In this document: in pieces, positions 5,947 to 12,403 of the stretch | Position numbering within the stretch: the stretch's first letter is position 1 | Layout: each line of letters starts with the position of its first letter | From: Deltaproteobacteria bacterium | GTDB taxonomy: Bacteria; Myxococcota; UBA796; SXON01 | Direction of reading: 5' to 3' | Assembly: GCA_947483545.1 (NCBI GenBank) | Contig: CANKNP010000085.1 | Span: 1 to 15,695 of the forward strand | Length of the DNA: 15,695 nt | Notes under the pieces: model-generated | The model's database searches: none | Told to the model about the DNA's origin: nothing | The model's input: the letters and a program-made list of their open reading frames with translations, nothing else | Made by a program: the position numbers and the translations under genes

Positions 5947-7470
5947 ATGCGCCCACATCACCTCCCCGTCGTCGTCCTGCTCCTGACCGCCTGCTCCGGC
6001 AAGGCCCCGCTTGATACATCTGATACATCTGATACATCTGATACATCTGATACAAGCGAGCCGGATCCCCGCTTCGATCCCGTGAGAGACGCGATCCTCG
6101 CCGATCTGGAGGACAACTACGCCAGCGGCGCCAGCGTCGCGATCCTCGACCACGGTGAGATCATCTTCGCCGAGGGCTTCGGCTCTGCGGACCCCGACAG
6201 CGACGTTCCTGTCACCACGACGATGCTTTTTCAGATCGGCTCCAACACCAAGATGTACACCTCGGCCGCGATGCTCCGCCTCCAGGACGCCGGCCTTCTC
6301 TCCATGGACGACACCGTCGCCGACCACATCCCAGAGATGGCGCTGCAGAGCGGCATCGCAGGCCCCGCCGACACCTCTGCCATCACCATGCACGACCTGC
6401 TCTCCCACCAGGGCGCGTTCACCGACGCGATCGATTGGACCGGCGACAGCGACGACGCCGGGCTCGACACCTACTGGGCCGAGACCTACGGCCAGACCTA
6501 CGGGTTGTTGAACGCCCCGGGGGAATTCTGGAACTACTCCAACCCCAACTTTGGCGTTGCCGGGGTGATCGAAGAGCGCTTGGATCCAGCGGCGCGCGCG
6601 TGGCCTGACATCATCCGCGAGGACATCTTGCTCCCGCTCGGAATGGACCGCACCTACGCCCGGAAGTCCGAGGTCGAGGCAGACGGGGAATACGCGCTCT
6701 CCTACGGGTACAAGCCCAATCGGACCGCGTCCTGGCCGTTCGAGAGCGTCTCCATGGACAAGATCACAGACGCCGCGTCGGTCCGTCCCGCAGGGATGAT
6801 CTGGTCCACGCCGACGCAGCTCCTGTCGTTCGCTGATTTTCTGATGCACGGCAACTCCGACGTTCTCTCGGATGCTTCGCGCGCCGCGCTCACGAGCGAA
6901 CAGGTCAACACCCTCTACGCGGGCGACGAGGGTTGGTACGGGTATGGGATTTTCAAGGAGCGCTCCATCGAACTGTCGGATGGTCTCCACCGCATCCCCG
7001 TCTGGGATCACGGTGGGAACACGCTCTCGTTCACATGTACCTGGTACGTGTTGCCCGAGCAGGATTGGGCGATCGCGATCTTGTCGAACGGCTACGGCGA
7101 TTATTTTTACCCGAGTGTCACGACCGCTATCGAGACGCTCGTGGCGCTTGATCCTGGCGAGCCCGTCGAGGAGCCGACCCTTGACACCGACCGGCTCGAC
7201 GATTTTGTGGGCACGTATCAGGCCCAGAGCAACGTGGGCGAGATGATCATCACCCGCGACGGCGACGGTTTGGTCGCCACCCTGCCGATGCTCGACGACG
7301 TAGACTACCCCTACGACCCCGTGCTGATCCCGTACAGCACGACGATTTGGTATATCGAATTCGACGGGGTTTATTACGACCTCACGTTCGTCGGCGAGGA
7401 AGGCGAGCCGGCGGGGTGGATTCGGAATCGGAGCTTTGTCGCGACGCGGGGGGACGATTCCGGGGAGTGA
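5947..7470 (+). CDS. Serine beta-lactamase/D-Ala-D-Ala carboxypeptidase-like lipoprotein
   Basis: A 507-residue envelope hydrolase of the class C beta-lactamase / DD-peptidase family; the real substrate may be a peptide or ester rather than an antibiotic. The signal peptide ends in the lipobox LLTAC (Cys16), so the protein is probably lipid-anchored. Residues 23-37 are a five-fold Asp-Thr-Ser run encoded by a 9-bp tandem repeat. The catalytic domain spans about 45-390: SxxK motif SNTK (Ser99, Lys102), YSN (Tyr197-Asn199) and HGG (355-357) in place of KTG. A C-terminal beta-rich domain of about 100 residues follows (DDFVGTYQAQSNVGEMIITRDGDGLVATLP), of the kind often appended to this family. 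The gene stands alone on the plus strand, behind the palindromic element. HxG in place of KTG is common among esterase-like and peptidase members, so resistance should not be assumed. Confidence 0.93.
   Translation: MRPHHLPVVVLLLTACSGKAPLDTSDTSDTSDTSDTSEPDPRFDPVRDAILADLEDNYASGASVAILDHGEIIFAEGFGSADPDSDVPVTTTMLFQIGSNTKMYTSAAMLRLQDAGLLSMDDTVADHIPEMALQSGIAGPADTSAITMHDLLSHQGAFTDAIDWTGDSDDAGLDTYWAETYGQTYGLLNAPGEFWNYSNPNFGVAGVIEERLDPAARAWPDIIREDILLPLGMDRTYARKSEVEADGEYALSYGYKPNRTASWPFESVSMDKITDAASVRPAGMIWSTPTQLLSFADFLMHGNSDVLSDASRAALTSEQVNTLYAGDEGWYGYGIFKERSIELSDGLHRIPVWDHGGNTLSFTCTWYVLPEQDWAIAILSNGYGDYFYPSVTTAIETLVALDPGEPVEEPTLDTDRLDDFVGTYQAQSNVGEMIITRDGDGLVATLPMLDDVDYPYDPVLIPYSTTIWYIEFDGVYYDLTFVGEEGEPAGWIRNRSFVATRGDDSGE
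6013..6057 (+). repeat. In-frame 9-bp tandem repeat (GATACATCT) in the lipoprotein linker
   Basis: Four perfect units of GATACATCT (6013-6048) are followed by one diverged unit, GATACAAGC (6049-6057). Each unit encodes Asp-Thr-Ser just after the lipidated Cys of the beta-lactamase-like protein. The unit uses GAT, ACA and TCT, codons scarce in the GC-rich genes around it, so the tract looks like recent slippage expansion rather than selected codon use. Copy-number changes would keep the frame and only alter linker length. Confidence 0.9.
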
Positions 7471-7588
7471 GCGACTTTTTGGGCGGCTTGGGAGCCAGAA
7501 TTGAAGGCGGCACGAAGTGCGCGCGCGTCTTCGACGGGCCCGCTGCTTTCCGCCGGTAGGAACGGTGCAAAGAGACCGCCGACCCGGG

Positions 7589-7621
7589 CGCGAGGTTCGC
7601 CGAGCGCACGGATCGGCGGCC
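7589..7621 (+). repeat. 33-bp intergenic repeat, copy 2
   Basis: This is the second copy of the repeat at 542-574, identical at 32 of 33 positions. The stem CGCCGA (7598-7603) / TCGGCG (7613-7618) is kept and the only difference is in the loop. It lies between the end of the beta-lactamase-like gene and the hypothetical gene at 7748. CCCGGGCG stands immediately before this copy, and a CCCGGGCGC also stands a few bases before copy 1, so the relationship may extend beyond the core. Confidence 0.6.
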
Positions 7622-7661
7622 CGGGACTACAGGGTCACCGTGGGCCAGGGGACGCCGCTGC

Positions 7662-7684
7662 ACATCGGCGGCCGTTGCCGATGT
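7662..7684. promoter_or_regulatory. 8-bp inverted repeat upstream of hypothetical gene
   Basis: ACATCGGC (7662-7669) and GCCGATGT (7677-7684) form a perfect 8-bp inverted repeat around 7 bases, ending 63 bases before the ATG at 7748. There is no T-run after it on either strand, so it is more likely a protein-binding site or an mRNA leader hairpin than an intrinsic terminator. The remainder of 7471-7747 shows nothing else that I can interpret. Confidence 0.35.
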
Positions 7685-7747
7685 AAGCCGCTCGTAATCG
7701 CAGTCGCTCGCCGGGGGCGTAGCTTCAAGTCTCCCAACGAGAGTTCC

Positions 7748-8257
7748 ATGCTCCCATCTCCAGACACCGCCGATTCTCCCGCAGCTCCGATGCCCTCCGG
7801 GGTCCCGCAGGCCGACCCTGTCTGGGACTTCATCGCCGCCAGGCAGAGCATTGACCTGCGCGCCCACGACCTCTGGACGGACCGTGCTGCCCTCAGCCTT
7901 CTTCGCCAGACGCGTGAACTGTCCGCGACCGCCCTGGAGATGCTTTGGTCCATGCTTGAGAGGCGGGCGCGGCCGTTCGTGAACCGCTCGGTCTGGAAAC
8001 TCGCCGAGCCCCCTCCGTCCGAATTCGGGTGGCCCCTTATCCAGGATGACAGCCCCGATATGGAGTACCACTTCGAGCCAGAACGCGACGGGAACAGGTA
8101 CCGGTTCCACTTCGCGACCGAGGTCCGGGAGCACGACAGGGACAACATAGCGTCGGCTATCCTTGAGAATGTGGGCGTTCAGGCCTACTGCGGGCTGCAT
8201 CCGAAGAGCCCACTCCGGGACTGGCGCGAACCCAAGTTGCTCATGCTCGGCAATTGA
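7748..8257 (+). CDS. Hypothetical protein, about 169 aa, probably cytoplasmic
   Basis: The ATG at 7748 is chosen because the longer reading to 7517 runs through the 33-bp repeat and the inverted repeat and gives Arg-rich, implausible sequence; a weak GAGAG lies 4 bases upstream. The first 25 residues are Pro/Ala/Ser-rich and probably disordered. Next comes a helical part (WDFIAARQSIDLRAHDLW, then ALSLLRQTRELSATALEMLWSML), then a beta-rich part (MEYHFEPERDGNRYRFHFATEV) and an ILENVGVQAYCGLHP stretch. No signal peptide or membrane segment is seen. It converges with the EF-hand gene, with 16 bases between the two stops. Codon usage fits the neighbourhood and the compositional change between parts looks natural, so it is probably a real gene. 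I do not recognise the family. Confidence 0.7.
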   Translation: MLPSPDTADSPAAPMPSGVPQADPVWDFIAARQSIDLRAHDLWTDRAALSLLRQTRELSATALEMLWSMLERRARPFVNRSVWKLAEPPPSEFGWPLIQDDSPDMEYHFEPERDGNRYRFHFATEVREHDRDNIASAILENVGVQAYCGLHPKSPLRDWREPKLLMLGN

Positions 8258-8273
8258 CAGAGGTTGTTGGGAA

Positions 8274-10400
8274 CTAACTAGGAAGAAAGAGGGTGTTTTT
8301 CCAGATGACGACAGCCGTGAACGTCGCCATGGCCAGGATGAGCACGCCGGCGACGACGTAGGGCCAGCGTGCCTTCTTCTTGCCGAAGGGATCGTCCAGA
8401 TCGCAGGAAGCACCTGGGGGCAGAGTGGCCAGGCGGGTGAGCGACCTGCCGAAGGGGATGTTGATCCGCGCCTTGGCGTTGACCGCCCAGCCGTCCGCGT
8501 CCAGGATGGGTCCGAGATTTCTGCGCCGTAGCTTCAACGCGGCGATCAGCATGGAGGGGCCGGAGATCAGCAACACCAAGCCGGCCACGCCCAGCGGCAT
8601 CCAGACCCCGAGGCCGAAAAACGCTTGCAGAAGCGCGCCGATCGCGGCGGAGATGCCTCCCACAGCGACCCCAATCGCCGCGACTGTGCCCACATCCACG
8701 GCCTTTTTGGTCGGCGCGGCGCGGTCGGCGTTCGCCGTGGTCTCGGCGGCCCCGTTTACAACCGTGTTGGACTCCGCGTCCGCTGCCGTGGCTCGTTTCG
8801 CCACCAACTCCTCCACCGCACGGATGAACTTCTTGTAGGGCGACCAAAACGCTTGGCGCAGGCTGATCGGGTTGTCCACAATTTTCGTGATGCGCGCGTC
8901 GTAGTCGCGGCCCTCCCGGTCATAGAACAGCCCGTTCCGCCCGATCATCAGGTTGTCCGAGTCCCCGTCTGTCACCACCACACAAGCGGTCAGGCAACGT
9001 CCGTCGGACTTTCGAGTGCACTCCATATAGGCCAGGTACATGCCGGCGAGGCCCGCCATGGTGGCATGCCGGCCGGCGTCGCCCACGCGAAGGACGAGGT
9101 CACAGCTGCGCTGGTCGAAGTACGCAGTTCCTGCCTGGAAGATCGCCTTCTCCCGGCGGCCATAGAACGCGCTGAAGTTGACGAAGTTTCGGAGCAGGCA
9201 GCCCAAGTGCATGTAGTAGCGAAGCACCTGCTCCACGCACGCTGCCGACTCGACTTCCGGTCGCATCGCCTCATCGGCCGCGATCAGCGCCAGGAGTTGG
9301 GCCTTCGCATCTCCGGCCAGCAGCGCGTGCACCCGGTCGGCGCCGAGGGTCCGGACCGCGAGGCCGCCGGGCACCGCCTGCCAGGCGAGATAGGGCCCAA
9401 CCGCTTGGTTCACTCGAAGCCACTCCGCCTCGACAAGGAAGCTCTGGTCGCCGCCCAGGATCGGCCCCAACGCGAACTCCCGGAACAGCCGCATCCTCTC
9501 TGCCCAGGCAGGGTTCAGCCCCTGGGTGAGCGGCAACGCCCCGGCGGGGTCGATCCGGGCGAGCGGGAGGTGCGCCACATCGGCAGGGTCGGCAACCCGG
9601 GCGCCTGGCGAGGCCCCAGGCTCGTCGCCGTTGAGCGCCGGGAGGTGCCGAGCGTCGAACGCGGCCACCTTGCACCGGGCGAAGAAGTCATCGACCCGCA
9701 CCGCTACTGCAAGCGTTGCGGCAGCGGCAGCGGCGGTTTCGTCGCCGAGCGGGAAGAGCGCATCCCGCTCGGTCAGCGCTCGGGCGTGCCAGGCGGCGCG
9801 CTCCACGCAGGCGGCGAAGAACGCTTCGACCGTCTCGGCGGACACGCCCTGTTCACCGTTCCGGTCCGGTACGCCTCCGAATGTCGCCACGATCTCCAGG
9901 ATGAGCTCCGCGAGCGGCAGGTCGTTCGTCGCGCCGGGGGGCACCACGCCGTCACCGTTCAGGGGCATCCGGGCGTGGATCGCGGGCAGCTGCGCGAGGT
10001 CCCCAATCGCGATCTCGTCCGCATCCGCCTTTCCCAGGCTGCTCAGGAGCGATCGGGCGGAAGCAAACACCTGACGTGCTTCGTCCCGATCATCGCGAAT
10101 GCAGGCGAGCGGGAGACGCGACGGGTCCCCGAGGATGTCTGCGGGGTCACGGATCAGCCGGTCCACAAGGTCCACGGCCGCCAGGATCTCGGCCACCCGC
10201 ACGCGGCCGTCCCCATCCGAGTCAATGAGGGCCATGGTCCGCTCATCGATTGCGTGGCCCGCCACCGGGCAGCTCAACGCCACCCACAACGTTGGGTCGA
10301 GTGAGCGAAGATTACGCAGATCCTCCGCGGACTCCATCCGAACTTGAGTGACGCCCCCGGCCAAGAAGAACCGCCAGCGGTGGGTCGTTGTGCTCATCAT
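8274..10400 (-). CDS. Large EF-hand-containing membrane protein of unknown function
   Basis: A 708-residue protein (the start could also be the next codon, ATG at 10397). Residues 60-71 form a canonical EF-hand calcium loop, DSDGDGRVRVAE, and LNGDGVV near 146 looks like a degenerate second site. A long, mostly helical middle follows. About residues 405-530 look strongly constrained: LRNFVNFSAFYGRREKAIF, an SCDLVLRV strand, VVVTDGDSDNLMIGRNGLFYD and NPISLRQAFWSPYKKF. I recall this block from uncharacterised EF-hand-annotated proteins in proteobacteria. After a low-complexity spacer come two or three hydrophobic helices (about 571-625), a polar loop of about 50 residues, and a last helix near the C-terminus (about 680-700). 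No signal peptide is present, so most of the protein is probably cytoplasmic and tail-anchored. GCTAAT lies 5 bases before the start, suggesting a leaderless transcript. No partner gene is adjacent on this strand. Confidence 0.88.
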   Translation of the reverse strand: MMSTTTHRWRFFLAGGVTQVRMESAEDLRNLRSLDPTLWVALSCPVAGHAIDERTMALIDSDGDGRVRVAEILAAVDLVDRLIRDPADILGDPSRLPLACIRDDRDEARQVFASARSLLSSLGKADADEIAIGDLAQLPAIHARMPLNGDGVVPPGATNDLPLAELILEIVATFGGVPDRNGEQGVSAETVEAFFAACVERAAWHARALTERDALFPLGDETAAAAAATLAVAVRVDDFFARCKVAAFDARHLPALNGDEPGASPGARVADPADVAHLPLARIDPAGALPLTQGLNPAWAERMRLFREFALGPILGGDQSFLVEAEWLRVNQAVGPYLAWQAVPGGLAVRTLGADRVHALLAGDAKAQLLALIAADEAMRPEVESAACVEQVLRYYMHLGCLLRNFVNFSAFYGRREKAIFQAGTAYFDQRSCDLVLRVGDAGRHATMAGLAGMYLAYMECTRKSDGRCLTACVVVTDGDSDNLMIGRNGLFYDREGRDYDARITKIVDNPISLRQAFWSPYKKFIRAVEELVAKRATAADAESNTVVNGAAETTANADRAAPTKKAVDVGTVAAIGVAVGGISAAIGALLQAFFGLGVWMPLGVAGLVLLISGPSMLIAALKLRRRNLGPILDADGWAVNAKARINIPFGRSLTRLATLPPGASCDLDDPFGKKKARWPYVVAGVLILAMATFTAVVIWKNTLFLPS

Positions 10401-10405
10401 TCGGA

Positions 10406-10411
10406 ATTAGC
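10406..10411 (-). promoter_or_regulatory. Putative -10 box (GCTAAT) for the EF-hand gene
   Basis: On the minus strand GCTAAT matches TATAAT at the last four positions and ends 5 bases before the ATG at 10400, with no Shine-Dalgarno between. The stretch 10401-10450 is noticeably richer in A and T than its surroundings, as expected for a promoter. No good -35 hexamer is seen, so this is a weak call. Confidence 0.35.
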
Positions 10412-10539
10412 AAGAATCGTGCCGTCGTTTATCTGACAGCAAAATCAATCACTTCGGTCCGTGCTGTCCTCCGGTAGGGGCTGCTGGAGTCAATCAAGCT
10501 GATGTGGCCGGAAGGGCCCTGGAGAGGCCCGCTGGAGAT

Positions 10540-10559
10540 CGGTACTTCGGGACGTACCG
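10540..10559. promoter_or_regulatory. Hairpin directly before the Cys-rich protein start
   Basis: CGGTAC (10540-10545) and GTACCG (10554-10559) form a perfect 6-bp inverted repeat around 8 bases, ending 3 bases before the GTG start at 10563. In mRNA it would cover the ribosome-binding region; in DNA it could be an operator. The usual Shine-Dalgarno is missing there: the nearest GGAG, at 10534-10537, is just outside the hairpin. Confidence 0.35.
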
Positions 10560-10562
10560 TGG

Positions 10563-10943
10563 GTGGTGCTTACCCCCTGCGAGAGGTGTCCCCTGTCCAC
10601 ATCCCCCGATCTCTCCGCCTGCCTGGCCGCCCTCAAAGCCTGTGAGTTTGCCTGTCGGCTGTGCTCCGACGCCTGCGCGGACGACGCAAAGGCCGACCTG
10701 CTTGGCCCCTGCATCCGCTCCAGCCGGGAGTGTGTGGACGCGTGTGTTGCCACCGCTGCCCTGCTCTCCGGCGCACCCGCGCCGACGGGAAGCGCGCTCA
10801 AAGCGCAGCTCGACCGCTGCATCGCGGCCTGTGTGGACTGCGCCTCCGAGTGTGATCCCCACGCGGACGCCATCGACCAGTGCGGGGAGACCGCCACCGC
10901 GTGCAGGGCGTGCGCGACGGCTTGTCGGGCCTTGAGGGCGTAA
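10563..10943 (+). CDS. Four-helix bundle Cys-rich copper-binding protein (DUF326/Csp-like)
   Basis: A 126-residue protein with 18 cysteines, many in CxxxC or CxxC spacing along predicted helices: ACEFACRLCSDAC (26-38), CIRSSRECVDAC (50-61), CIAACVDCASEC (86-97) and CGETATACRACATAC (107-121). This is the hallmark of the DUF326 / copper storage protein (Csp) family, in which Cys side chains line a four-helix bundle and bind Cu(I). No signal peptide is visible, which would fit a cytosolic Csp3-type or DUF326 role in buffering copper. The GTG at 10563 is the first usable start after an in-frame stop (10500-10502); an adjacent GTG at 10566 is also possible, and the poor ribosome-binding site makes the exact start uncertain. 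An AlbA_2/ATPase gene follows after 29 bases. Histidines are nearly absent (one), so binding would be thiolate-based. Confidence 0.88.
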   Translation: MVLTPCERCPLSTSPDLSACLAALKACEFACRLCSDACADDAKADLLGPCIRSSRECVDACVATAALLSGAPAPTGSALKAQLDRCIAACVDCASECDPHADAIDQCGETATACRACATACRALRA

Positions 10944-10972
10944 GTCTGGGCGGGATACTCGGCCGTACGCCG

Positions 10973-12172
10973 ATGCTCACCGAACCTGAAATCGCCTCGC
11001 TCGCCGCTGATCTCGAGAGCGCCCACGTGGAGCGCAAAGAGAGCCTCGCGAACCGGTCGGGCGTGGAAGAGGCGATCTGCGCCTTCGCGAACGACCTGCC
11101 CGGCTCGGGGGCGCGTGGGGTGCTCCTGATCGGAGTCGAGGACAAGTCCGGAAAACCCACGGCGCTCGCGGTCACCGACGCGCTGCTGCTCACGCTCACG
11201 AACATCCGCAGCGACGGCAACATCCTGCCGTTCCCGATGATCAGCGTGTACAAGGCGCAGCTCTCCGGCGTGGACATCGCCGTGGTGGAGGTGGTCCCCT
11301 CCCACGAGCCGCCGGTGCGGCTCCGCGGCGTCGTTCGGATCCGCGTCGGCCCGCGCCGGGGGGTGGCGACGCGGGATGAAGAGCGGATCCTGACCGAGCG
11401 GCGTCGCGGATGGGACCACCCGTTCGACCAGCGGGCGGTCACCGGGGCTTCGCTGGAGGACCTGGATTTGACCCTGTTTCAACGAGAGTATCTGCCGGCG
11501 GCGGTCTCCCCCGAGGTGCTGGCGGAGAATGGACGAAGCGTGCCAGAGCAATTGGCCGCGTTGCATCTGGCGACCCCGGACGGTGTGCCGACGGTCGCGG
11601 GCGTGCTGCTCCTCGGGCGCGCGCCGACGACCTGGATCAAAGGCGCGTACTTGCAGTTTCTGCGGGTGGATGGCACGGAGATCACCGATCCCATCGTCGA
11701 TCGCAAGGAGTTGACCGGGCCGCTCCCGGACATTCTTCGGCGGTTGGATTATCTGACGGAGGCGCATGTGCGCGTCGCTACGACCGTGGTGGGGAGCACG
11801 GTGGAGACGGTGTCGCCGGACTATCCGATGGCCGCGGTGCAGCAGTTGGTTCGAAACGCGCTGATGCATCGCAACTACGAGACGAGCCACGCCCCCGTTC
11901 AGTGGTATTGGTTCAACGACCGCATGGAGATCCACAGCCCCGGTGGGCTGTTCGGCCGAAGCACCCCCGAGAACTTTGGGCACGCTGGGGGGAACGATTA
12001 CCGAAATCCAGCGATCGCGGGGGCGCTGCATGTCTTGGGCTTCGTCCAGCGATTTGGCCTCGGGATCCCGCTCGCTCGAAAAGAATGCGCCGCGAACGGG
12101 AACCCACCGCCGGAGTTCTCCTTCCAGACGGCGTCTTTTGGTGTGGTGGTGCGGGCCAAGCCTCGATCGTGA
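10973..12172 (+). CDS. AlbA_2 (Schlafen-type) domain protein with C-terminal ATPase fold
   Basis: A 399-residue protein starting at the ATG 10973; the longer in-frame reading overlaps the Cys-rich gene and is not supported. Residues about 5-140 match the AlbA_2 / Slfn nucleic-acid-binding domain: VERKESLANRSGVEEAICAFANDL, then RGVLLIGVEDKSGKP and VRIRVGPRRGVATRDEE. The C-terminal half (about 250-399) matches the GHKL-type ATPase domain usual in these proteins, with LVRNALMHRNYE (about 292-303) and NDRMEIHSPGGLFG (about 315-328). The winged helix that often ends this family is not evident. Such proteins are often annotated as transcriptional regulators or RecG-like, and some act in defence; the role here is unknown. 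It follows the copper-protein gene by 29 bases, so co-transcription is possible, but a functional link is speculative. The stop codon overlaps a 12-bp palindrome. Confidence 0.92.
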   Translation: MLTEPEIASLAADLESAHVERKESLANRSGVEEAICAFANDLPGSGARGVLLIGVEDKSGKPTALAVTDALLLTLTNIRSDGNILPFPMISVYKAQLSGVDIAVVEVVPSHEPPVRLRGVVRIRVGPRRGVATRDEERILTERRRGWDHPFDQRAVTGASLEDLDLTLFQREYLPAAVSPEVLAENGRSVPEQLAALHLATPDGVPTVAGVLLLGRAPTTWIKGAYLQFLRVDGTEITDPIVDRKELTGPLPDILRRLDYLTEAHVRVATTVVGSTVETVSPDYPMAAVQQLVRNALMHRNYETSHAPVQWYWFNDRMEIHSPGGLFGRSTPENFGHAGGNDYRNPAIAGALHVLGFVQRFGLGIPLARKECAANGNPPPEFSFQTASFGVVVRAKPRS

Positions 12173-12235
12173 CGTCACGCGGTCGACGTTGAACGGCGCG
12201 GAAGCTCTTCGAGATCGGTTGCGCTCGGGCGGCCC

Positions 12236-12254
12236 CCGGCGAAGGGCCCGCCGG
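12236..12254. terminator. GC-rich hairpin after the AlbA_2 gene, possible terminator
   Basis: CCGGCG (12236-12241) and CGCCGG (12249-12254) pair perfectly around AAGGGCC, 63 bases after the stop of the AlbA_2 gene. No T-run follows, so it would be an atypical terminator or simply a structured spacer. The rest of 12173-12403 holds no convincing gene. Confidence 0.25.
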
Positions 12255-12388
12255 TGCGGCTGGTCGACAAGGTGCCTGGTGAAGCCCGAGGGAGCGTAGG
12301 CTGCCGTCTGTGCCGCGCCGATTTGCAGCGGCGCCCCCACGGCCCGATCCGGCGGCTCCGCGAGGGTTCCACGCCGCCCAGATTCCGC

Positions 12389-12394
12389 TACACT
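12389..12394 (+). promoter_or_regulatory. Putative -10 box (TACACT) 9 bases before the lipase start
   Basis: TACACT ends 9 bases before the GTG at 12404, with no Shine-Dalgarno in between. The identical word TACACTCC precedes the beta-lactamase-like lipoprotein gene at 5936. It suggests a very short or absent 5' leader. No clear -35 box is seen; TTCCAC at 12367-12372 is a poor match. Confidence 0.4.
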
Positions 12395-12403
12395 CCCGAC
12401 ATC

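Noticed and set aside
6013..6057. Short tandem repeat considered as a CRISPR array
   Set aside because: The unit is 9 bp with no spacers and is in frame within a lipoprotein linker.
5947..7470. Calling the serine hydrolase an antibiotic-resistance gene
   Set aside because: SxxK and YxN are present, but HGG replaces KTG and an extra C-terminal domain is present, so peptidase or esterase activity is equally likely.
8625..10304. A plus-strand open frame of 559 codons
   Set aside because: It is a shadow of the EF-hand gene on the minus strand; Arg/His/Gly-rich, without domains.
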